Source: BRH-c25 sp964447145 (lineage in GTDB: Bacteria > Bacillota > Clostridia > Lutisporales > Lutisporaceae). From it: a stretch of DNA of 6,530 nt. The notes under the pieces were generated by a model. It was not told where the DNA came from and made no database searches. It worked only from the letters and a program-made list of their open reading frames with translations. A program made the position numbers and the translations under genes. Below are positions 1 through 5,323 of the stretch, one piece after another (positions within the stretch are counted from its first letter, which is position 1; each line of letters begins with the position of its first letter). The stretch spans positions 1 to 6,530 of the forward strand of contig CAYURW010000125.1 of NCBI GenBank assembly GCA_964447145.1, written 5' to 3'.

Positions 1-256
1 TTAGTATACCAGTAACGACTGCACTAAGATCATTGACCGTGACGGGCTTGCCCAGTATTTTTTGCATTGCCGCCTCTGCGGCAACTGCAAATATTACGGC
101 AGTGACCGTAAGTGTAAGCACTCTGAATCCAAAATGAAACACACCGGCAAAAAGTGCAGGCATAAGTGCAATTATAACATCCAGCATTATCCTCTGGGTT
201 GTTTCCTCAGATCTGATATGCGGTGAAGATGATACCAGAAATCTAGTATTTTCCAA
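1..256 (-). CDS. rnfD: RnfD, ion-translocating Rnf complex membrane subunit (N-terminal 85 residues, cut by window edge)
   Basis: Reading from a TTG at 254-256 gives 85 residues that run off the left edge. The N-terminus has the RnfD/NqrB-type stretch VSSSPHIRSEETTQRIMLDV (about residues 8-27). Two hydrophobic segments follow, about residues 26-46 and 47-63, fitting the first membrane helices. RnfD is a multi-helix subunit that carries a covalently bound FMN on a threonine; that residue lies beyond the window. It belongs to the Rnf complex, which couples electron transfer between ferredoxin and NAD+ to ion movement across the cytoplasmic membrane. I chose TTG because GGAGG lies 7 nt upstream and the family signature begins straight after; no ATG or GTG fits better. 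It follows rnfC by 14 nt, so the two are co-transcribed. The rnfC-rnfD order matches clostridial rnfCDGEAB operons. Confidence 0.92.
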   Translation of the reverse strand, partial: MENTRFLVSSSPHIRSEETTQRIMLDVIIALMPALFAGVFHFGFRVLTLTVTAVIFAVAAEAAMQKILGKPVTVNDLSAVVTGIL

Positions 257-261
257 TTCCT

Positions 262-269
262 TCCCTCCC
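262..269 (-). promoter_or_regulatory. Ribosome binding site that sets the TTG start of rnfD
   Basis: The minus strand reads GGGAGGGA here. Its GGAGG core ends 7 nt before the TTG at 254-256. This strong site supports the unusual start codon. It lies in the 14-nt gap after the rnfC stop. Confidence 0.75.
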
Positions 270-270
270 A

Positions 271-1602
271 TCACTTAGACTGGGCTTTTTTGCGCCTAGC
301 TAATATTTCACGTTTCGATACCCTAATCGATTCAACAAGGGGCCTTTTGGCAGGACATACAAAAGAGCAGGCTCCGCATTCTATACAATCCATTGCATTT
401 AATGCTTCCGCCTGTTCATGCCTGTTTGCCAGAGAATAGGCGCTTATATTAAGAGGCATAAGGTTTATTGGGCATGCCTCAACGCATTTCCCGCACCTAA
501 TGCAATTTGTAGGTCCGGACAGCCTTGCCTCATCCTCTGTAAGCACAAGGATTCCCGAAGTACCTTTAACAACAGGTACATCTAAAGAAAATTGGGTTAT
601 GCCCATCATTGGTCCTCCGGCTATTACCTTCCCCGTTTTGCCTCTAAGCCCGCCGCACTGTTCTATTACTTCCCTGAAAGGAGTTCCTATTTTAACTACA
701 AGGTTTTTTGGATTATTAACTCCCTGCCCTGTAACGGTAACTATCCTCTCAATCAGGGGCATTCCTGTCCTGATTGCTTTTGCAACTGCCGCAGCCGTTC
801 CAACATTGTTGACCACAACACCTGCATCTGCAGGCAATCCTCCTGAAGGGACCTCCCGGCCGGTACATGCGTGTATAAGCTGCTTTTCTGCTCCCTGAGG
901 GTATTTAGTTTTTAATGCAACTACCTCAATACCTTCAATTCCCTTTGCCGCTTCAAAAATTCTCTCTGCTGCATCCGGCTTGTTGGTTTCAATTCCTATA
1001 AATCCTTTTTTTACTCCCAAAACCTTCATCAGCGCCTGCAAACCAAATACAACATCTCCGGGATACTCAAGCATCAGCCTGTGGTCTGCAGTCAGGTACG
1101 GCTCGCATTCAGCACCGTTTAATATAACTGTATCAACCTCTTTGTCCGGAGGCGGAGATAACTTCACGTGGGTTGGAAAGGCTGCCCCTCCCATGCCCAC
1201 TATCCCGGCTTCTCTAATAATGCCCTTTATGTCATCAGCCGATAAATCTAAAAGACTGCCCTTGGAGGCAATATCATCCGAAATGTCATTTTTCATATCG
1301 GATTCGATCACTGCGCAATTGACGGCTGCCCCACCTGTACAAAGCCTTGGCTCAATTGCTGTTACCCTTCCGGAAACGCTTGAATGCACAGGCACTGATA
1401 CAAAGCCTTTTGCCTCTCCTATCTTTTGCCCTATCTTAACCTCATCACCAACCTGCACAACAGGTTCACAAGGAGCACCTATATGTTGCTGCATGGGGAT
1501 CACAACAACTTTTGGTTCATTGGCTCTTTCCAATGCCATGCCCTCGGTAGCATTTTTGCTATGTGGTGGATGAGTTCCGCCTTTGAATGTCAATGTCCTC
1601 AT
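271..1602 (-). CDS. rnfC: RnfC, peripheral NADH-interacting Fe-S subunit of the Rnf complex
   Basis: This is a full-length 443-residue RnfC, the cytoplasmic subunit that exchanges electrons with NAD+/NADH. The N-terminus MRTLTFKGGTHPPHSK is typical of the family. A beta-barrel-like sandwich segment (GFVSVPVHSSVSGRV, residues 66-80) follows. Next comes a NuoF-like flavin/nucleotide region with GIVGMGGAAFPTHVK (133-147) and NGAECEPYL (162-170). An SLBB-type segment lies near 288-330. Two C-terminal 4Fe-4S motifs have cysteines 367/370/373/377 and 406/409/412/416, each ending in CP. There is no signal peptide or membrane helix. I chose the ATG at 1600-1602 because the family N-terminus starts there and AAGGGGTGA lies 10 nt upstream. 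The frame stays open upstream to a GTG at 1668, but that would add 22 unrelated residues. It is the first gene of its operon, behind its own promoter. Confidence 0.96.
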   Translation of the reverse strand: MRTLTFKGGTHPPHSKNATEGMALERANEPKVVVIPMQQHIGAPCEPVVQVGDEVKIGQKIGEAKGFVSVPVHSSVSGRVTAIEPRLCTGGAAVNCAVIESDMKNDISDDIASKGSLLDLSADDIKGIIREAGIVGMGGAAFPTHVKLSPPPDKEVDTVILNGAECEPYLTADHRLMLEYPGDVVFGLQALMKVLGVKKGFIGIETNKPDAAERIFEAAKGIEGIEVVALKTKYPQGAEKQLIHACTGREVPSGGLPADAGVVVNNVGTAAAVAKAIRTGMPLIERIVTVTGQGVNNPKNLVVKIGTPFREVIEQCGGLRGKTGKVIAGGPMMGITQFSLDVPVVKGTSGILVLTEDEARLSGPTNCIRCGKCVEACPINLMPLNISAYSLANRHEQAEALNAMDCIECGACSFVCPAKRPLVESIRVSKREILARRKKAQSK

Positions 1603-1612
1603 ATTCAACTTC

Positions 1613-1621
1613 TCACCCCTT
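1613..1621 (-). promoter_or_regulatory. Ribosome binding site that sets the rnfC start
   Basis: The minus strand reads AAGGGGTGA, which is the consensus AAGGAGGTGA with one base missing. It ends 10 nt before the ATG at 1602, and it supports that ATG over the upstream in-frame GTG at 1668. Confidence 0.6.
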
Positions 1622-1637
1622 AATTTGTATATAAAAT

Positions 1638-1654
1638 TAAATTTGACAATTAAG
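1638..1654 (-). promoter_or_regulatory. Conserved 17-bp leader motif, copy 1 (rnfC)
   Basis: The minus strand reads CTTAATTGTCAAATTTA. The same motif with one change (CTTAATTGACAAATTTA) lies in the hndA leader at 5181-5197, so 16 of 17 bases match. This copy starts about 35 nt after the -10 box and ends 35 nt before the rnfC ATG, so it should be transcribed. It is partly palindromic (6 of 8 pairs around a central C when read from TTAA to TTAA). Whether it is an operator or an RNA element is unknown. Confidence 0.45.
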
Positions 1655-1689
1655 ACTGCCAGACTCACAATTAGTATCTATTCGACACT

Positions 1690-1720
1690 ATTATATCAAA
1701 CCCTTTTGTTATATTTTTAA
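1690..1720 (-). promoter_or_regulatory. Promoter of the rnfCD operon
   Basis: On the minus strand there is a perfect -10 TATAAT at 1690-1695. It is preceded by TGA, which makes an extended -10 (TGnTATAAT). The -35 is weak: the best candidate is TTAAAA at 1715-1720 with a 19-nt spacer. The predicted transcript start is near 1683, leaving a leader of about 80 nt before rnfC. A Rex-like operator overlaps the -35 region. Confidence 0.65.
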
Positions 1721-1723
1721 CTA
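1706..1723. promoter_or_regulatory. Rex-like operator in the rnfC promoter
   Basis: The plus strand reads TTGTTATATTTTTAACTA, that is TTGTTA-N6-TAACTA. This matches the Rex-family operator consensus of Firmicutes (TTGTTAANNNNTTAACAA) at 11 of the 12 half-site bases used here. It overlaps the -35 region, where binding would block RNA polymerase. Rex is a repressor released from DNA by NADH, which would fit a gene whose product exchanges electrons with NAD+/NADH. The binding is inferred from the motif alone. Confidence 0.6.
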
Positions 1724-1810
1724 TATTTCAATATTAATATTCTATTTTTCGGTAAACCGGCATATTTCTTGCTTTAACAGGTTTATGTTTCCTTAATTTC
1801 CTTCTCATTC

Positions 1811-1850
1811 AAAAAAATACCGACCCAATATTCATATGGGCCGGTATTTT
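1811..1850 (-). terminator. Intrinsic terminator of the hnd operon
   Basis: The arms at 1814-1826 and 1838-1850 pair over 13 bp with one G-U pair in the minus-strand transcript (AAAATACCGGCCC with GGGTCGGTATTTT). The loop is 11 nt. Seven T residues (complement of 1811-1817) close the 3' side. It begins 9 nt after the hndC stop codon, so it separates the hnd operon from rnfC. Confidence 0.88.
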
Positions 1851-1859
1851 CAAAATATT

Positions 1860-3653
1860 CTATTTCTTTACTATTGCTCCAAAGGGGCATTTCTGCATGC
1901 AAACTCCGCATTTTATACATAGCTCTGAGTTTATCACATAGGGGCTCTTCAGCTGCCCCGAAATGCAATTCTGCGGGCAATTCTTTGCACATATTCCGCA
2001 GCCCTTGCACTTGTCGGCAATAATTGTATATCTGAGCAGCTCCTTGCATACTCCTGCCGGGCATCTCTTATCCTTAATGTGGGCTTCATACTCATCTCTG
2101 AAATACTTGATGGTGGAAAGCACCGGGTTCGGGGCCGTCTGCCCCAATGCGCAGAGAGCGGCATCCTTAATACTTGATGCAAGATCTTCCAGCTTTTCTA
2201 TATCTCCCTCCTGGCCGTTTCCCTCGGTTATCCTTGTAAGTATCTCAAGCATCCTCTTTGTGCCCTCGCGGCAAGGTGTGCACTTTCCGCAGGACTCATC
2301 AACGATAAAGTCCATGAAGAACCTTGCTATGTCAACCATGCAGTTGTCCTCGTCCATTACGATCATACCGCCGGAACCGATAATGGAACCTAACGCAGCA
2401 AGGCTCTCATAGTCAATAGGTGCATCGAGTTCGGAAGCAGGAATGCATCCCCCCGAAGGTCCTCCTGTCTGAACGGCTTTGAATTTCTTTCCGTTGGGGC
2501 AGCCTCCGCCTATTTCATAAATAACATTCCTGAGTGAAGTTCCAAGGGGAATTTCTACAAGGCCTGTGTTGTTGATTTTGCCACCAAGAGCAAATACCTT
2601 TGTACCCTTGGATTTCTCTGTACCCATACTTGCAAACCATTCGGGACCTTTGCTGAATATGACCGGAATGTTGGCATAGGTTTCAACGTTGTTCAATATT
2701 GTCGGTTTCCCGAACAATCCCTTGTTTGCCGGGAATGGAGGCCTTGATCTCGGCATTCCTCGCTGTCCCTCGATAGAAGCAATAAGACCGGTTTCTTCCC
2801 CGCAGACAAATGCGCCTGCTCCAAGCCTTAGCTCTAAGTCAAATTTGAAGCCTGTCCCCATAATATTTTCACCCAAAAGCCCGTATTGTCTCGCCTGTCC
2901 TATTGCGATCCCAAGACGTTTGACAGCTATTGGATATTCCGCCCTGCAATATATATATCCCTGGTTGGCGCCGATGGCATAGCCGGCAATGGTCATTGCC
3001 TCTATTACGGAATGGGGGTCCCCCTCCAGAACACTTCTATCCATGAATGCTCCCGGGTCCCCTTCGTCTGCGTTGCAGAGAACGTATTTCTGGTCATTTT
3101 GTGCTTTCGCTGCAAAATCCCACTTCATTCCTGTGGGGAAACCCGCCCCGCCTCTTCCTCTGAGCCCGGATTTCTTCATAGTGTCTATTACTTCTGCCGG
3201 TGACATTTTGGTAAGCACCTGTTCAAGAGCTTTGTATCCGTCAAAAGCCAAATACTCGTCTATATCTTCAGGATTTATTATTCCGCAATTTCGTAATGCA
3301 ACCCTAACCTGTTTCTTGTAAAAGTCAATCTCCTCAAGGGCCTTCAATTCACCCTCATGAACGGTCTCAGCATAAAGGAGCCTTTTTACGACCCTGCCCT
3401 TTATCAGGTGTTCGTGAACAATTTCTCCCACGTCCTCCGGCTTAACCAGACTATAGAAAGAAGCCTCGGGATAAATTATCACTACGGGACCTAAGGCGCA
3501 AAGCCCGAAGCATCCGGTCCTTTCAACAACAACCTCATTTTCGAGTCCGTTTTTCTTTATTTCCTCTTCAAAGTTCTTTGCGATTTGTTCAGAATTTGAG
3601 GAGGAACACCCTGTACCCCCGCAAATCATTACATGGGAACGATACATCTCCAT
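1860..3653 (-). CDS. hndC: HndC/HydB-type NADH-oxidising flavin and Fe-S subunit (NuoF-like) of an NADH-linked hydrogenase
   Basis: This 597-residue protein is full length for the HydB/HndC family, which oxidises NADH through FMN. The N-terminal thioredoxin-like 2Fe-2S domain has C11, C16, C48 and C52. The NuoF core has the FMN/NADH glycine-rich loop GLRGRGGAGFPTGMKW (163-178) and the nucleotide-binding segment CGEETGLIASIEG (284-296). A 4Fe-4S site follows in SCGKCTPCREGT (C455, C458, C461), with C501 as the fourth ligand. CPAGVC (531-536) may be part of a further metal site. Two ferredoxin-type 4Fe-4S motifs end the protein (549/552/555/559 and 579/582/585/589). The ATG has AGGAGGT ending 8 nt upstream. 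It is the last gene of the operon; the 54-nt gap before it is the largest within the operon. Residue 289 is Gly where most NuoF relatives have Ala. Confidence 0.95.
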   Translation of the reverse strand: MEMYRSHVMICGGTGCSSSNSEQIAKNFEEEIKKNGLENEVVVERTGCFGLCALGPVVIIYPEASFYSLVKPEDVGEIVHEHLIKGRVVKRLLYAETVHEGELKALEEIDFYKKQVRVALRNCGIINPEDIDEYLAFDGYKALEQVLTKMSPAEVIDTMKKSGLRGRGGAGFPTGMKWDFAAKAQNDQKYVLCNADEGDPGAFMDRSVLEGDPHSVIEAMTIAGYAIGANQGYIYCRAEYPIAVKRLGIAIGQARQYGLLGENIMGTGFKFDLELRLGAGAFVCGEETGLIASIEGQRGMPRSRPPFPANKGLFGKPTILNNVETYANIPVIFSKGPEWFASMGTEKSKGTKVFALGGKINNTGLVEIPLGTSLRNVIYEIGGGCPNGKKFKAVQTGGPSGGCIPASELDAPIDYESLAALGSIIGSGGMIVMDEDNCMVDIARFFMDFIVDESCGKCTPCREGTKRMLEILTRITEGNGQEGDIEKLEDLASSIKDAALCALGQTAPNPVLSTIKYFRDEYEAHIKDKRCPAGVCKELLRYTIIADKCKGCGICAKNCPQNCISGQLKSPYVINSELCIKCGVCMQKCPFGAIVKK

Positions 3654-3707
3654 TTATAATTACCTCCTAACAGATTACTATTTTGCCTACAGTACGCAAG
3701 TCTTCCA

Positions 3708-4076
3708 CTATTTGCTTTCTGCCCCGATCGTATATCCCTCGATAACCTTGCCCTGCATAATATGCTCGTTCACTATTCTTATTGCTTTTGAAGGATTTAC
3801 TTTGACATAGGTAACTTTTTCTTCTCCGGGTCTATATACCTCTACTATAGGCTCAAGCCTACACATACCTATACAGCCTGTCTGTGCAACTACAACATCT
3901 GCCAGGTCATGCTTCCTGACTTCGTCCATTATTGAAAGAAGCACAGGTCTCGCTCCTGCAGCAATTCCGCAGGTTGCCATGCCGACAACTATTCTGGTGC
4001 CGGATCTATCTTTCCTGATATTAATAGTATCCAGGGTTTTCTTTCTGATTTCTTCCAGTTCCTGAATTGTTTTCAT
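3708..4076 (-). CDS. hndB: HndB-type thioredoxin-fold ferredoxin-like subunit
   Basis: A 122-residue protein of the HndB / thioredoxin-like 2Fe-2S family, found between the NuoE-like and NuoF-like genes of hydrogenase operons. The visible motifs are MATCGIAAGARPVL (33-46, cysteine C36) and TGCIGMCRLEP (66-76, cysteines C68 and C72). The second motif matches the C-x3-C half of NuoE-type 2Fe-2S sites. The first half has one cysteine only: where a C-x4-C pair would put the second, the residue is Ala. I recall CGIAAGAR as usual for this subfamily, so this may be normal and the cluster may be absent or unusual. The start lies 1 nt after the upstream stop codon, with GGAGGT as ribosome binding site, so translation is probably coupled. 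Confidence 0.85.
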   Translation of the reverse strand: MKTIQELEEIRKKTLDTINIRKDRSGTRIVVGMATCGIAAGARPVLLSIMDEVRKHDLADVVVAQTGCIGMCRLEPIVEVYRPGEEKVTYVKVNPSKAIRIVNEHIMQGKVIEGYTIGAESK

Positions 4077-4077
4077 T

Positions 4078-4641
4078 TTACATACCTCCGCGCAAATTCA
4101 TTAAACCTTCATTAATGTATCCTTTGATCCACATCAAAACATCGGGTTCTCCCAGATTTATTCCGCTTCCCAGAGCGGCCTTTATCTCCCTTGTATCCAG
4201 GCAGAATTCTTCATTGTCCAAACAATGCCTGTATACAAAATCAACCGATCTGCCGTTGTCACAACCTGCGAGAATAAGAATCATCATAGTTTCTGCCATA
4301 TTCCCCATAGGGGCTCTGTCTATATGTCCATGCCTGAGGGTTGCAGTCAGCTTCGTACCTACATTCTCTTCTGATTCTATTGTCAGATCCCCATCGCATC
4401 TTCTGCATGCCGCCTGCATAAGCGGTATTCCGAGACCGACCTTTCTGCTTGTCCTTGTTGTCACAAAAGGATCCATTATTTTTTTAAGCATTTCCTTATC
4501 GATCCCTTTGCCGTCATCTTCAATGATTATGGTCAGACTGTCTTTTTTTGTGTCTTCGATAATGCTTATTTCAACTAATCCGGCTTCTGCCGAAATTGAA
4601 TTTTGAGACAAATCTAAAATGTGCAGCGATAAATCCTTCAT
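4078..4641 (-). CDS. Stand-alone GHKL/HATPase_c ATP-binding protein in the hydrogenase operon
   Basis: A 187-residue protein. The first 104 residues form a histidine-kinase-type ATPase domain. The N box is ILDLSQNSISA with Asn14, the G1 box IEDDGKGID (40-48), an F-box-like stretch DPFVTTR (57-63), the G2 box VGLGIPL (68-74), and a final GTKLTATL (95-102). There is no phospho-acceptor histidine domain, sensor domain or membrane segment, so it is not a complete histidine kinase. It could be a protein kinase of the anti-sigma type or an ATP-dependent switch. The C-terminal 80 residues (about 105-187) match no domain I recognise. It lies between hndA (12-nt gap) and hndB (1-nt gap), a placement I recall from other clostridial hydrogenase operons. 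No strong ribosome binding site precedes its ATG, so it may rely on translation of hndA. Its function is unknown. Confidence 0.88.
   Translation of the reverse strand: MKDLSLHILDLSQNSISAEAGLVEISIIEDTKKDSLTIIIEDDGKGIDKEMLKKIMDPFVTTRTSRKVGLGIPLMQAACRRCDGDLTIESEENVGTKLTATLRHGHIDRAPMGNMAETMMILILAGCDNGRSVDFVYRHCLDNEEFCLDTREIKAALGSGINLGEPDVLMWIKGYINEGLMNLRGGM
4082..4090 (-). promoter_or_regulatory. hndB ribosome binding site inside the upstream coding sequence
   Basis: The minus strand reads GCGGAGGTA within the last codons (Arg-Gly-Gly-Met) of the ATPase-domain gene. The GGAGGT ends 8 nt before the hndB ATG at 4076, and the upstream TAA stop lies between them. Ribosomes finishing the upstream gene are placed to restart on hndB. 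Confidence 0.65.
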
Positions 4642-4653
4642 GAACGTACTTTT

Positions 4654-5124
4654 CTAATATTTCTTCAATATTTCCGGAATATCATCCGGCACCAGCTTAC
4701 CATACACATCTTCATTGATCATTATTACAGGGGCAAGACCGCAGCATCCCAGGCACCTTGTAGCCTCGAGAGTAAACTTTCCGTCTTTTGTCGTACCTCC
4801 TGCCTCAACCTTTAATTCTTCCTCAAACCTGTCGAGTATTCCCTGAGCATTCTTCACATAACATGCTGTTCCAAGACATACATTTATTGTATGCTCCCCT
4901 CTGGGGCTTAAGGTAAACCTTGAATAAAAAGTTGCAACGCCATATATCTCGGACATTGGAATATTCAATATCTCTGAGATTTTCTTCTGGGCTTCTTCCG
5001 GAATATATCCGAATAGTTCCTGTGTTTCATGGAGAATCGGAATCAAAGAGCCCTGTTGTCCCTTATGCTTACGAATTACTTCCTCCAAACTCTCCATTTT
5101 TTCTTTCATTGCCTCATCAGACAT
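4654..5124 (-). CDS. hndA: HndA/HydC-type 2Fe-2S subunit (NuoE-like) of an NADH-linked hydrogenase
   Basis: A 156-residue protein of normal length for the NuoE/HndA family. An N-terminal helical part (about 1-70) contains LIPILHETQELFGYIPEEA and the conserved IYGVATFYSRF (60-70). The C-terminal thioredoxin-fold half carries a 2Fe-2S site made by C83, C88 (CLGTAC) and C124, C128 (CLGCC). In HydABC-type complexes this small subunit pairs with the NuoF-like subunit and passes electrons from NADH oxidation. The ATG is set by AAGGAGGG (5134-5141), ending 9 nt upstream. It is the first gene of the operon, about 75 nt after a predicted transcript start. The NuoE of complex I is the alternative, but hndB and a ferredoxin-tailed hndC next to it favour the hydrogenase type. 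Confidence 0.94.
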   Translation of the reverse strand: MSDEAMKEKMESLEEVIRKHKGQQGSLIPILHETQELFGYIPEEAQKKISEILNIPMSEIYGVATFYSRFTLSPRGEHTINVCLGTACYVKNAQGILDRFEEELKVEAGGTTKDGKFTLEATRCLGCCGLAPVIMINEDVYGKLVPDDIPEILKKY

Positions 5125-5180
5125 TAAAGAGTTCCCTCCTTCAAAAATTTATAGTTATACATCATTGCCCGTAATTGATA

Positions 5181-5197
5181 TAAATTTGTCAATTAAG
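5181..5197 (-). promoter_or_regulatory. Conserved 17-bp leader motif, copy 2 (hndA)
   Basis: The minus strand reads CTTAATTGACAAATTTA and matches the rnfC leader copy at 1638-1654 at 16 of 17 bases. It starts 9 nt after the -10 box, at or just after the predicted transcript start, and ends 56 nt before the hndA ATG. It contains a TTGACA string, but no -10 box lies at a suitable distance downstream, so I do not read it as a -35. Confidence 0.45.
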
Positions 5198-5200
5198 CCT

Positions 5201-5212
5201 TACAATATTGTA
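5201..5212. promoter_or_regulatory. Perfect 12-bp palindrome over the hndA -10 box
   Basis: TACAATATTGTA reads the same on both strands and includes the whole -10 hexamer. A dimeric regulator bound here would block transcription. It could also be a chance result of A/T-rich promoter sequence, and it is not found at the rnfC promoter. Confidence 0.3.
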
Positions 5213-5235
5213 TCACATATTAGATATATTTTTAA
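5207..5235 (-). promoter_or_regulatory. Promoter of the hnd operon
   Basis: On the minus strand the -10 is TACAAT at 5207-5212, preceded by TGA (extended -10). A TTAAAA at 5230-5235 lies 17 nt upstream as the -35. The predicted transcript start is near 5200. The whole arrangement resembles the rnfC promoter: the 12 bases GTTAAAAATATA around the -35 are identical in both (5225-5236 and 1710-1721). Confidence 0.65.
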
Positions 5236-5238
5236 CAA
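5221..5238. promoter_or_regulatory. Rex-like operator in the hnd promoter
   Basis: The plus strand reads TAGATATATTTTTAACAA, that is TAGATA-N6-TAACAA. One half-site is perfect and the other has two mismatches to the TTGTTA-N6-TAACAA Rex consensus. The central six bases (TATTTT) are identical to those of the rnfC site. It overlaps the -35 box. It is weaker than the rnfC site, and binding is inferred. Confidence 0.5.
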
Positions 5239-5268
5239 GTATTTAAATATTTTTTGTTCATTTAGGAT

Positions 5269-5323
5269 AAAATAAATAGGTTCTGCAGAGCCCAACCTTT
5301 GCATCATCAATACTATTTATTTT
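5269..5323 (-). terminator. Possible weak terminator after the PHP gene
   Basis: AAAATAAATAG at 5313-5323 (minus strand, covering the PHP stop codon) is perfectly complementary to CTATTTATTTT at 5269-5279. A small inner hairpin, GGTT with AACC (5294-5297 with 5279-5282), can form next to the T-rich 3' arm. The outer stem is almost all A-U and the loop is long, so termination may be inefficient. Some transcription from the upstream genes may read into the hnd operon. Confidence 0.35.

Noticed and set aside
980..1573. Plus-strand open frame of 197 codons opposite rnfC
   Set aside because: It lies fully antisense to rnfC, which has clear family motifs; the translation has no recognisable domain and is low-complexity in Ser/Pro/Thr. 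Other plus-strand frames (500-898, 1963-2412, 2689-2982, 2886-3203, 2989-3321, 4067-4606, 4920-5174, 5805-6128) were dropped for the same reason.
1603..1668. Longer rnfC start (GTG at 1668, 22 extra residues)
   Set aside because: The extra residues do not belong to RnfC, there is no good ribosome binding site, and the extension covers the shared leader motif. The ATG at 1602 matches the family N-terminus.
1730..1741. Perfect palindrome AATATTAATATT upstream of the rnfC promoter
   Set aside because: It is made only of A and T in an A/T-rich stretch, has no partner at the hndA promoter, and is expected by chance; at most an UP-like element.
1783..2064. Minus-strand 93-codon cysteine-containing frame overlapping the end of hndC
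   Set aside because: It is an out-of-frame reading of the Fe-S-rich end of hndC and runs through the terminator hairpin. The frame at 1949-2182 is likewise a shadow.
4078..4641. Complete sensor histidine kinase
   Set aside because: Only the ATPase domain is present; no phospho-acceptor histidine helix pair or sensor domain precedes it within the 187 residues.
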